Source: Myxococcota bacterium
GTDB lineage: Bacteria; Myxococcota_A; Bradymonadia; UBA7976; UBA1532
Assembly: GCA_963169045.1 (NCBI GenBank)
Contig: CAUJDF010000069.1
Coordinates: 141,846-205,845, forward strand
Reading direction: 5' to 3'
Length of the DNA stretch: 64,000 nt
Position 1 is the stretch's first letter; each line of letters opens with the position of its first letter. The translations under genes were made by a program, and so were the position numbers. Shown one piece after another: positions 30,101 through 37,792 of this stretch. A model generated the notes under the pieces. That model saw only the letters and a list, made by a program, of their open reading frames with translations, searched no databases and had not been told where the DNA came from.

Positions 30101-30390
30101 AGCGGTGGACGAATTTCGCCCTCGTCTCCGGCCTCGTCGCGGGCCTCACGGCGTCCGCGAGCGCGCAGGGTCAGCCGGAGGCGGCTGCCAGCCCGGCGCC
30201 GGCGGACAAGAAGAAGGCCGGTCGGGCGCCGCGCGTCATCCAGATCGAGGCGATGAAGGTCGAGGGTCGGGTGCAGAAGCCCGAAGCCTTCTACATCCTT
30301 CAGCGCAACGAGTTGAACTTCGAGGGCCTCGAGCCCAAGAAGAGCTTCATTCCCCTGATCCTGAAGAGCGTCGAGAAGGAACCCTTCTGA
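30097..30390 (+). CDS. short periplasmic protein, possible GltF/NfsF counterpart
   Basis: A 97-residue protein with a signal peptide (cleavage near ASA-QGQ), a short Pro/Ala/Lys spacer and a compact conserved-looking tail: RVIQIEAMKVEGRVQKPEAFYILQ...ELNFEGLEPKKSFIPLILKSVEKEPF. GTG 30097 overlaps the upstream stop (GTGA). The place between a GltE-like lipoprotein and a GltG-like protein is that of the small GltF/NfsF proteins. The tail may be a segment that docks on a partner. Function otherwise unknown. Confidence 0.72.
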   Translation: MKRWTNFALVSGLVAGLTASASAQGQPEAAASPAPADKKKAGRAPRVIQIEAMKVEGRVQKPEAFYILQRNELNFEGLEPKKSFIPLILKSVEKEPF

Positions 30391-30499
30391 TCTCGCGTTG
30401 TCTGTCCGGAGCAGTGGGGGGTATGACCGGCGTGTCGGCCTTGAGTACGATGAGCGTTGCGCCGATTCTCTCGGGTGTCGCGTCGGAAGGACGTAGGTG

Positions 30500-31876
30500 A
30501 TGGGTCAGAGGGACCGGAAGATCCTGCGTATCGGGGTCATCCAGAACGGTAAGATCGTCGAGGAGCGGCTGCTTCGCAAACGCGAGGCGGTCACGATCGG
30601 CCAATCGCCGCGCAACACCTTCGTCCTGCCGGCGGCCGCCGTGCCGAAGAGCTACACGCTCTTCGACCTGAAGAGCGGGACGTTCCAGCTCAACTTCCGC
30701 GACGACATGGACGGCCGTGTCTCCGTGGAAGACGCCGTGCTCGACCTCAAGTCGGTGCGCGAGCGCAAGCTGGCGGCGAAGAAGAGCGACGGCTATGCGC
30801 TGACGCTCTCCGAGAAGAGCCGCGGCAAGGTCGTCATCGGCGACGTGACGCTGCTCTTCCAGTTCGTGGTGCCGCCGCCGCCGTCCCGCCTGCAGCTGCC
30901 GGCGAGCGTGAAGTCGACGTGGTTCAAGCGCTTCGACTGGACGTTCACGAGCTACGTGCTCGCGAGCTTCATCGCCCAGGTCTTCACCATCGCGTGGGGC
31001 CTGTCACGCGACATGCCGCCCCCGCCGAAGGGCATCGACAACGGCCCCGATCGTTTCGTCGAGGTCATCGTCAGCAAGCGCGACCAGGCGCCGGTTCAGA
31101 AGGAGCAGCCGACCGAGGACAAGTCCTCGGAGAAGAGCGACGGCGGTGAGGCGATCGTCCAGGCGCCCCCCAAGAAGACGCAGCCCCAGCAGCAGGAGCA
31201 GGCGAAGGGCGACAACAAGGACGAGAACCTCAAGCGGATGCAGAAGAAGGTCACCGACCAGAGCATCCTGCGGTACGTCGGGATGAACGCGAGCGGCGAC
31301 GGCCCCGACATCGTCAATCAGCTGCGCGACGCCGATACGAGCGCCGCCATCGCGAACGCCTTTGACGGCACGAGCGACGTCAACGCCGGCGTCGCGACGG
31401 GCAGTGGCCGTCCCGGCCGCGGCGTGGTCGAGAACGCCGGCACCGGCACCGTCGCCGGCATCGGCGAGGGGGACCTCGTGGCGGCGAAGGGCGGTCAGAA
31501 GGTCGACACCGGCGCCAAGGCGCCCGAGGTCGCCGTCAAGGGCAACGTGAACATCCAGAAGCCGAGCGAGGCCTTCGGGACGGGCACGCTCGACCAGAAC
31601 GAAATCGCCCAGCAGGTGAACCGCCGGAAGGGCGCGATCACCGCCTGTTACGAGAAGCAGCTGAAGAAGAACCCCAAGCTCTCCGGCAAGGTGAAGGTCC
31701 AGTTCACCATCCAGGAGAGCGGCCGCGTCGACGAGGCGCGCGTCATCGAGGACAGCACGGGTGACGGCGCCGTCGGCCAGTGCATCGTCGAGAACATCAA
31801 GCGCTGGCGTTTCCCGAAGCCCGATGGCGGGTCGGTCACCGTGGCCTATCCGTTCCTCTTCACCCCGGCGGGGTGA
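30500..31876 (+). CDS. GltG/PglI-like inner-membrane protein, degenerate FHA plus AgmX/PglI C-terminal domain
   Basis: A 458-residue protein. Residues about 8-125 form an FHA-like beta sandwich (KREAVTIGQSPRNTF...SYTLFDLKSGTF) but phosphothreonine-binding residues are not obvious. A transmembrane helix lies at about 155-175 (YVLASFIAQVFTIAWGL), then a charged/Gln-rich and Gly-rich periplasmic linker. The last ~95 residues are an AgmX/PglI-type TonB-like domain, with two cysteines (ITACYEKQL and GQCIVENIKRW) and FPKPDGGSVTVAYPFLF. In Glt/Nfs machines this protein class couples the motor to periplasmic and outer-membrane parts. ATG 30500 (or GTG 30497) follows GGAAGG. A 109-base gap before it may hold a promoter. 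Confidence 0.82.
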   Translation: MGQRDRKILRIGVIQNGKIVEERLLRKREAVTIGQSPRNTFVLPAAAVPKSYTLFDLKSGTFQLNFRDDMDGRVSVEDAVLDLKSVRERKLAAKKSDGYALTLSEKSRGKVVIGDVTLLFQFVVPPPPSRLQLPASVKSTWFKRFDWTFTSYVLASFIAQVFTIAWGLSRDMPPPPKGIDNGPDRFVEVIVSKRDQAPVQKEQPTEDKSSEKSDGGEAIVQAPPKKTQPQQQEQAKGDNKDENLKRMQKKVTDQSILRYVGMNASGDGPDIVNQLRDADTSAAIANAFDGTSDVNAGVATGSGRPGRGVVENAGTGTVAGIGEGDLVAAKGGQKVDTGAKAPEVAVKGNVNIQKPSEAFGTGTLDQNEIAQQVNRRKGAITACYEKQLKKNPKLSGKVKVQFTIQESGRVDEARVIEDSTGDGAVGQCIVENIKRWRFPKPDGGSVTVAYPFLFTPAG

Positions 31877-31963
31877 GTCGGAGGTCCCCCGACGCAACTC
31901 GTTGAATGATGAGTTGACGATGTGGGGTCCTAACGGTAAGCAGGCCACACCGAGGTGGGGATG

Positions 31964-32536
31964 ATGGGCCGTTTCAAGACGCTGTTGGCCGTGGTTGGCG
32001 CGGGGGTGCTCCTCGCGGCGACGGCCTCCGCACAGGCGCCCGCCATCGACCGCACCTACGAGGGAGCCGAGAAGCTCAGCACGAACGAGAAGATCGAGCT
32101 GGCCGGCAAGTCCATTCAGCAGATGAAGGACGTACTCGCCGCCTCGCTCGAGCGCCTCAAGACCGCGCGCGAAGAGAAGGACATGGTGCGCGTCAACTGC
32201 GTCAGTGACCGGTTGGCGACGCTCAAGGGGCTGCTGAAGATCTCGGAGCAGGCGGAGGTCGGCCTGCGCGAGGCCGCCGCCCGTAAGGACGGCGAGCTCG
32301 TGAACCACGAGTTCACGAAGATCTCGCTCGCACGGGCCCGCGCCGAGAACCTGCGGGTTCAGGTCGACGCCTGCGTGGGCGAGGCGAACTTCTACACGGG
32401 CGATCTCCAGAGCGAGATGAACGTCGACGACGACATCCGCGACGACGACCCGAGCCTCATCAACGAGGATCTGCTGCCCTTCTCCGAGCCGATTGAACCG
32501 CCCGACCGCCTGCCTCCCATGTCGCCGAACACCTGA
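31964..32536 (+). CDS. secreted helical protein of unknown function
   Basis: A 190-residue protein with a signal peptide (cleavage near ASA-QAP). The mature protein is helical with two cysteines (RVNCVSD and VDACVGEAN) spaced so as to form a disulfide in a helical hairpin, and ends with an acidic, Pro-rich tail (DDDIRDDDPS, EPIEPPDRLPP). ATG 31964 or 31961 follows GAGGTGGGG. It lies between the GltG-like gene and the export barrel gene, 7 bases before the latter, and so bridges the two parts of the cluster. I do not recognise the family; it would suit a periplasmic adaptor between machine and polysaccharide exporter. Confidence 0.72.
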   Translation: MGRFKTLLAVVGAGVLLAATASAQAPAIDRTYEGAEKLSTNEKIELAGKSIQQMKDVLAASLERLKTAREEKDMVRVNCVSDRLATLKGLLKISEQAEVGLREAAARKDGELVNHEFTKISLARARAENLRVQVDACVGEANFYTGDLQSEMNVDDDIRDDDPSLINEDLLPFSEPIEPPDRLPPMSPNT

Positions 32537-32543
32537 TCGGATC

Positions 32544-33866
32544 ATGATGCTGTCTCGTCGCAACATCGTCGGCGGTGTGCTCGTCGGCGGCCTCGGGGTC
32601 GGCCCGGCCCTGGCTCAGGGGCCGGGCGTGCGGGCTGGCGATCTCGTCATTCATCCGCGGGCGCAGGTGGGCGTCGGCTACGACGACAACGTCTTCCTCG
32701 AGTCCGACGACGACCCGACGGCGCCGCCCAACGATTCCCCGGTGTTGAAGGTCGGCGGGGGCCTGAGCCTGGCGAACCGCAGCCCGAACAAGCTGGCGCT
32801 CGAGCTCGACGGCGACTTCCGCTACCAGAACTTCTTCGCGCCCAACACCGACGCCGCCAACGAGGACGACTCCGATCGCGTCAAGCGGCGCATCGAGGAT
32901 CGCAACGGCATCGAGTTCGGGCGGGTCCAGCTCACGGTCGGGCTGCTGCCGCGATCGCCCGTGTCGCTCGATCTGAAGGAGGACATGCGGTTCACGGACC
33001 GCGCCTCCTTCGAGACGAGCGAGGGCGAGCTGGTGCCTGAGGGCGTCTTCGAACGGCTCGAGAACTCGGTGGGCGCGGACGTGCGCTTCCACCCGGGGCC
33101 GCCCGAGGGGCGCGTCTTCGAGTCCCGGCTCGGCTACCGCTTTCACACCATCGGCTTCCTCGGTGACGACTCTCGGGTGACCGAGCAGGCCGAGAAGACG
33201 GCGCACGAGGCGCGGTTCCTCACGACGTGGCGGTTCCTGCCCAAGACGGCCGCCGAGGCCGAGTTCAAGCTCGCCGCCAACGACTACAACACCGTCTCCC
33301 TCGATCCGCAGGATCCTGACGCTGCGGTGGGTCCCGATCGCGACTCGCGGCCGTTCTACGCGATCCTCGGGCTGCGCGGCCTCATCACGAACCGGGTGTC
33401 GACGGTCCTGCGCGCCGGCTACGGCAACACGTTCAACGCCGAGGGCGAGTCGTTCTCCGGGCCGGTCGGTCAGGCCGAGATCGAGTACAAGCTCGAGCCG
33501 ACCCTGACGACGGCGCTGGGCTACGAGCGCGCGGGGCGCGATACGAGCTTCTCGAACTTCGTCGTCAGCGACCGCGTGTATGCCAAGGCGATGCTCGCCT
33601 TCGCGCGTGTCTGGGAGCTCGGCGGCAACGTCGGTTACGGCCGGTACGACTTCAGCGAGGCGAACACCATCGAGGGCGCCGACGATCGCGTCGACCCCAT
33701 CCTCACGGCCGGCGCGCAGCTCACCTTCCACATGCGCGACTACGTGACGCTCGCCGCGACCTGGCAGTTCGAGAAGAACGACACCGACTTCGAATTGCCG
33801 GGCGGCACCGAGCAGTTCGCGTATACGCGCAATGTCGTTCTTCTCTCGGTCAATGCGGATTACTGA
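32544..33866 (+). CDS. outer-membrane beta-barrel, probable polysaccharide export porin (EpsX/WzpX type)
   Basis: A 440-residue protein with an N-terminal signal (MMLSRRNIVGGVLVGGLGVGPALA-Q) and a mature part of repeated amphipathic strands, many ending in aromatic residues, with acidic loops and a C-terminal strand NVVLLSVNADY typical of a barrel end. The early motif QVGVGYDDNVFL is characteristic of outer-membrane barrels in exopolysaccharide clusters. It overlaps by 14 bases a short OPX lipoprotein. In Myxococcus the short (class 3) OPX proteins work with a dedicated barrel such as EpsX or WzpX, and this gene pair fits that model. ATG 32544; the ribosome-binding site is weak. Confidence 0.75.
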   Translation: MMLSRRNIVGGVLVGGLGVGPALAQGPGVRAGDLVIHPRAQVGVGYDDNVFLESDDDPTAPPNDSPVLKVGGGLSLANRSPNKLALELDGDFRYQNFFAPNTDAANEDDSDRVKRRIEDRNGIEFGRVQLTVGLLPRSPVSLDLKEDMRFTDRASFETSEGELVPEGVFERLENSVGADVRFHPGPPEGRVFESRLGYRFHTIGFLGDDSRVTEQAEKTAHEARFLTTWRFLPKTAAEAEFKLAANDYNTVSLDPQDPDAAVGPDRDSRPFYAILGLRGLITNRVSTVLRAGYGNTFNAEGESFSGPVGQAEIEYKLEPTLTTALGYERAGRDTSFSNFVVSDRVYAKAMLAFARVWELGGNVGYGRYDFSEANTIEGADDRVDPILTAGAQLTFHMRDYVTLAATWQFEKNDTDFELPGGTEQFAYTRNVVLLSVNADY

Positions 33867-34449
33867 GCGCGCCATCGCACTGGCGCTCCTGGCGGCGCTG
33901 GCGGGTTGCGGGGGCGGTCCGGAGGTGCGCGCCGGCGAACTGCCGCCATCGTTGAGCGAGGCGGAGCTGCTCCGCAGCGCGATGCTCGGCAGCGGCGACG
34001 TCCTTGAGGTGCGCGTCTACCAAGAAGACCAGCTCACCGGCGTCTACCGCATCTCTTCAGATGGCACCTTCGACTTTCCGCTCGTCGGCAAGGTCGAGGC
34101 CGTCGGCAAGACGCCGGGCGAGCTCGCCGACGTGTTGACGTCGAGCCTGAAGGAGCGCTTCCTGCGCAACCCACAGGTGAGCGTCTTCGTGAAGGAGTAC
34201 AACTCCAAGAAGGTGTTCGTGCTCGGTCAGGTCGGGAAGCCAGGCACTTTCCAGTACCAGGAGCGCATGACGGTCATCCAGGCGATCACCGTCGCCGGCG
34301 GCTTCAAGGAGCTCGCCGACAAGAGCCGTGTCCTGCTCACTCGGGAGATCGACGGCCAGCAGCAGAGGTACCTGGTACCGATCGAGGGCAACCAGAACAT
34401 CGTCCTGCAGCCGGGCGACGTCATCGAGGTCCGCGAGACCTGGCTGTAG
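33853..34449 (+). CDS. short OPX (Wza-like) polysaccharide export lipoprotein
   Basis: A 198-residue lipoprotein: signal ALALLAALAGC, then a Poly_export (PES) domain (MLGSGDVLEVRVYQEDQLTGVYRISSDGTFDFPLVGKV) and one SLBB domain (KKVFVLGQVGKPGTFQYQERMTVIQAITVAGGF). It ends right after the SLBB fold (GDVIEVRETWL), without the C-terminal amphipathic helix with which Wza crosses the outer membrane. That makes it a class 3 OPX protein that needs a partner barrel, presumably the product of the gene it overlaps. ATG 33853 was chosen because it gives a clean lipoprotein signal; ATG 33832 is possible. The 3' end overlaps the convergent gene by 29 bases. Confidence 0.88.
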   Translation: MRITERAIALALLAALAGCGGGPEVRAGELPPSLSEAELLRSAMLGSGDVLEVRVYQEDQLTGVYRISSDGTFDFPLVGKVEAVGKTPGELADVLTSSLKERFLRNPQVSVFVKEYNSKKVFVLGQVGKPGTFQYQERMTVIQAITVAGGFKELADKSRVLLTREIDGQQQRYLVPIEGNQNIVLQPGDVIEVRETWL

Positions 34450-35395
34450 TCAGGCCCCGCCGCACGATCGCCCGCCGCGCTTCGTCCTCCGCGAGCCACC
34501 ACTTCACCAGCTGAAAGCGCCACCACGGCGTCGGGCGAGGGTCGGCGTGCGGAGGGGGCAGTCGACGCGCCATCAGCTGCACGTCGGCCGCAGTGACGGC
34601 GGGCAGATCGCCGGGCCACAGCTCGCTCTGGTGCAGGCGCAGCAGCGCCAGACGGTAGGGACGGCCGAGGCCGGCCTCGTCGGCGAGGCGGCGGGCCGTC
34701 GTCCATCCCTCGGGCAAATTGCGCAGGATCAGCGCGAGATCCAGCAGGTCGGCCAGGTCGCCATGGAACGACTGCTTCGCCTGGTTGGTCAGCCACAGCA
34801 GCAGGCGGTCGCTCCGCGAGGGCTGCAGGGCGTCGAAGTTCCCCAGGCGCGTCGGTCGGCCGCGCCGCCAGACCGACCGGCCGGACAGCGCGGCCCGGTG
34901 CGGCGGCTGAGGGTCGCGGTGGAGCTCGATCAGCACCGGCCCGAAGCGGAACCCGGTCTCGTAGTCGGCCTCTCCGGGCAGTCGCTCGTAGCGCGGCGCC
35001 CGCACCTCGTCGGCGTGGGCGGCGAGGGCTGCGGCGACGGGCGTATGGTGCGGCTCGGGGAGGAGCAGGTCGAGGTCGGAGCACCGGCGGGCGCCTGGGT
35101 CGTCGAACAGGTGCTCGCCCACGTCGGCGCCCTTGAACACGAGAGGCGGCGGGGCCCACGTTGGCCACACGCGGGCCACGGCCGCGACGCGGTGGAGGTG
35201 CGCGGCGACGTTGTTCGTCCACGAAGCTTTTGCGGCGCAGGCGTCAACCTCGGATAGTTTCGCGCCGATGTGGTACAGGGTCGCGCACAGCCGATGCCGC
35301 TGCGCCACCGCCGCGATGCCGGCCGGCGCGGGCGGCAGCGGTCGTTGCCCGGCCAGCCAGGCGCGGAGCAACGAGGCGAGGGGACGCGCGTTCAT
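34421..35395 (-). CDS. nucleotidyltransferase-fold protein of polysaccharide clusters (NTP_transf_5 type)
   Basis: A 324-residue protein with VFKGADVGEHLFDDPGARRCSDLDLLLP (about residues 95-125), the K-G...R-x-x-D-x-D signature of the uncharacterised nucleotidyltransferase family often found in exopolysaccharide clusters. The downstream part contains a conserved PVLIELHRDP segment and helical RLLLWLTNQAKQSFHGDLADLLDLALIL. The catalytic Asp pair (DLD) is present. The substrate is unknown. ATG 35395 follows AAGGGA. It is the only leftward gene in this part of the cluster, overlapping tail-to-tail with the OPX gene. Confidence 0.72.
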   Translation of the reverse strand: MNARPLASLLRAWLAGQRPLPPAPAGIAAVAQRHRLCATLYHIGAKLSEVDACAAKASWTNNVAAHLHRVAAVARVWPTWAPPPLVFKGADVGEHLFDDPGARRCSDLDLLLPEPHHTPVAAALAAHADEVRAPRYERLPGEADYETGFRFGPVLIELHRDPQPPHRAALSGRSVWRRGRPTRLGNFDALQPSRSDRLLLWLTNQAKQSFHGDLADLLDLALILRNLPEGWTTARRLADEAGLGRPYRLALLRLHQSELWPGDLPAVTAADVQLMARRLPPPHADPRPTPWWRFQLVKWWLAEDEARRAIVRRGLTTARSRGPR

Positions 35396-35427
35396 CGGTC
35401 CCTTGTAACGGTGCTCAGATGAAATAT

Positions 35428-35447
35428 CGACCCCACCCTCGGGGTCG
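35428..35447. other. small stem-loop in a divergent intergenic region
   Basis: CGACCCC (35428-35434) and GGGGTCG (35441-35447) form a 7-pair stem with a 6-base loop in the 100-base gap between the nucleotidyltransferase and epimerase genes. No T tract follows on either strand. It could be an operator for divergent transcription. Confidence 0.3.
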
Positions 35448-35495
35448 TGTACCAGAGGGTCCCCCATCGCCCAGGGGCCCCGCTGTGGAGGACGA

Positions 35496-36449
35496 ATGGC
35501 AAGGGTCCTGGTCACGGGGGGCGCCGGTTTCATCGGCTCCCACCTCGTGCGCGCGCTGCTGGCGCGAGGCGACGAGGTGGTGGTGCTCGACGACTTCTCG
35601 ACCGGCCGCCGTGAGAACCTGGACGAGGTCGCCTCGAGGATCCGGCTCGTCGAGGGCTCCCTCGCGGAGCCGGCAGACGTGGCGCGCGCCGTCGAAGGCG
35701 TCGAGTCCGTGCTGCACCAGGGCGCGCTCCCCTCGGTGCCGAAGTCGGTGGCCCACCCGCTCGAGACGCACCGCGCCAACGTCACCGGCACGCTCACGCT
35801 GCTCGAAGGCGCCCGGCGCGCGGGCGTGCGGCGCGTAATCTATGCCGCGTCGTCGAGCGCGTACGGCGACCACGACGCGCCGCGCAAGTCCGAAGAGCTG
35901 ACGCCTCGGCCGCTGTCGCCCTACGCCGTTCAGAAGCACACGGGCGAGCAGTACTGCAAGGTCTACAACGACCTCTATGGCCTCGAGACGATCGCGCTGC
36001 GCTACTTCAACGTCTTCGGCCCGCGCCAGGATCCGAGCAGCCAGTACGCGGCGGTGATCCCCGCCTTCGTGACGCGGATGATGGCCGGTCTGCCGCCCGT
36101 CGTGCACGGCGACGGCCGTCAGTCGCGGGATTTCACGTTCGTGCAGAACGTGGTGGAGGCGAACCTGGCCGCGCTCGCCGCGCCGTCGGCGTCCTGCGGG
36201 CGCGTCTACAACGCGGCATGCGGGCAGAGCACGTCTCTCCTGGATCTGATCGCGAGGATCAACGAGATCCTGGGCACCCGGATCACCGCCGAGCACACGG
36301 CCTCACGCGCCGGTGACGTTCGCCATTCCTGCGCGGACAACTCGTTGGCGGAGCGGGCCCTCGGCTGGCGCGCGCGCATCTCTGTCGCCGAGGGGCTGAT
36401 GGAAACGGTTCGCTGGTATCGCGCGCGGCACGCGGTCCCGAACCAGTGA
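35496..36449 (+). CDS. UDP-sugar C4-epimerase (WbpP/TviC-like SDR)
   Basis: A 317-residue extended SDR enzyme that inverts C4 of a UDP-hexose, most likely UDP-GlcNAc or UDP-GlcNAcA. The NAD site is VTGGAGFIGS, the catalytic set is Ser in ASSSAYG and Tyr143-x3-Lys147 (YAVQK), and the substrate loop RYFNVFGPRQDPSSQYAAVIPAF resembles the WbpP/TviC subgroup rather than GalE. Gly-Gly-Ala-rich ATG 35496 follows GGAGGACGA. The UDP-sugar dehydrogenase gene starts just after it; together they would make UDP-GalNAcA-type precursors. Confidence 0.85.
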   Translation: MARVLVTGGAGFIGSHLVRALLARGDEVVVLDDFSTGRRENLDEVASRIRLVEGSLAEPADVARAVEGVESVLHQGALPSVPKSVAHPLETHRANVTGTLTLLEGARRAGVRRVIYAASSSAYGDHDAPRKSEELTPRPLSPYAVQKHTGEQYCKVYNDLYGLETIALRYFNVFGPRQDPSSQYAAVIPAFVTRMMAGLPPVVHGDGRQSRDFTFVQNVVEANLAALAAPSASCGRVYNAACGQSTSLLDLIARINEILGTRITAEHTASRAGDVRHSCADNSLAERALGWRARISVAEGLMETVRWYRARHAVPNQ

Positions 36450-36469
36450 CGAAGGCTGAGGGATTTTCG

Positions 36470-37792
36470 ATGGCGACGATTCTCGACAGGCTCTCGACGC
36501 GCAGGTCCACCGTGGGCGTGATCGGGCTCGGTTACGTGGGCCTGCCCCTGGCGACGGCGTTCGGCGACGCCGGCTTCCCGGTGATCGGCTTCGACGTCGA
36601 CGCCACCAAGGTCGACGCGCTCAACGCCGGCACGTCCTACATTCCCGATGTGCCTGCCGCCGAGGTGGCGCGGCTCGTCCAGGGCGGTCGCTTCACGGCG
36701 ACGACCGACTTCTCGCGGCTCGCCGAGTGCGACGCGATCTCGGTCTGCGTGCCCACGCCGCTGCGTAAGACCCGCGATCCCGACATCAGCTACATCGTCG
36801 CGTCGCTCGAGCAGATCGTGAAGTACCTGCGCGCCGACCAGCTGATCGTGCTCGAGAGCACCACCTACCCCGGCACCACCGAGGAGGTCTGCAAGCCCGC
36901 GCTCGAGAAGGGCGGCCTGAAGGTGGGCAAGGACGTCTTCCTGGCGTTCAGCCCCGAGCGCATCGATCCTGGCAACGCCACGTTCCACGTGCGAAACACC
37001 CCGAAGATCGTCGGCGGCATCACCCCGGCCTGCACCGAGGCGGCGAAGGCGCTGTACGGCGCCATCGTCGACAACGTGATCACCGTGTCGAGCCCGACCG
37101 CCGCCGAGATGGTGAAGCTGCTCGAGAACACGTTCCGGGCGGTGAACATCGGCCTCGTCAACGAGGTGGCGATCATCGCCAACAAGCTCAACCTCGACGT
37201 CTGGGAGATCATCCAGGCGGCGGCGAGCAAGCCGTTCGGCTACATGCCGTTCTATCCGGGCCCGGGACTCGGTGGGCACTGCATCCCCATCGATCCGCAC
37301 TACCTCAGCTGGAAGCTGCGCACGCTGAATTACCGCACGCGCTTCATCGAGCTGGCCGACGAGATCAACTCGCACATGCCCGACTACGTCGTCGACAAGG
37401 TCGCGTATGCGCTGAACGAAGACGGCAAGCCGATCAAGGGGTCCAAGCTGCTGGTGCTCGGCGTGGCCTACAAGAAGAACATCACCGACTGGCGCGAGAG
37501 CCCGGCCATCCCGGTGATCGAAGGGCTCCTCAACCGCGGCGGTCGGGTCGACTACCAGGACGACTACGTGCCGCACATCGGGCTCGGCTTCCACGGCGAG
37601 CCGGGCGGGAAGGAGCTGACGTCGGTCAAGCTCGATTACGCCGCCATGGCGAGCTACGACGCGGTGGTCATCGTGACCGACCACTCGTACTTCGAGGTGC
37701 CGGCCATCCTGAAGCACGCGAAGCGCGTGGTCGACACCCGCAACCTCACCGGCAAGGCCGCCAGCGGCGACGCGAAGGTCTCGAAGCTATGA
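36470..37792 (+). CDS. UDP-N-acetyl-hexosamine 6-dehydrogenase (WbpA/WbpO/TviB type)
   Basis: A 440-residue NAD-dependent nucleotide-sugar dehydrogenase that oxidises C6 of a UDP-HexNAc in two steps to a uronic acid. The Rossmann site is VGVIGLGYVGLPLA, the linker LLENTFRAVNIGLVNE is typical, and the catalytic Cys271 lies in GPGLGGHCIPIDP; Lys in GVAYKKN and Asp in NITDWRESP complete the C-terminal domain. ATG 36470 was preferred; GTG 36446, which overlaps the epimerase stop, is an alternative. The gene ends inside the start of the Wzc gene (ATGA overlap). Confidence 0.9.
   Translation: MATILDRLSTRRSTVGVIGLGYVGLPLATAFGDAGFPVIGFDVDATKVDALNAGTSYIPDVPAAEVARLVQGGRFTATTDFSRLAECDAISVCVPTPLRKTRDPDISYIVASLEQIVKYLRADQLIVLESTTYPGTTEEVCKPALEKGGLKVGKDVFLAFSPERIDPGNATFHVRNTPKIVGGITPACTEAAKALYGAIVDNVITVSSPTAAEMVKLLENTFRAVNIGLVNEVAIIANKLNLDVWEIIQAAASKPFGYMPFYPGPGLGGHCIPIDPHYLSWKLRTLNYRTRFIELADEINSHMPDYVVDKVAYALNEDGKPIKGSKLLVLGVAYKKNITDWRESPAIPVIEGLLNRGGRVDYQDDYVPHIGLGFHGEPGGKELTSVKLDYAAMASYDAVVIVTDHSYFEVPAILKHAKRVVDTRNLTGKAASGDAKVSKL

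Noticed and set aside
22250..32536. Tol-Pal or TonB energy system
   Set aside because: The GltG-like protein has a TonB-like C-terminus, but no TolQ/ExbB or TolR/ExbD homologue is encoded in the window.
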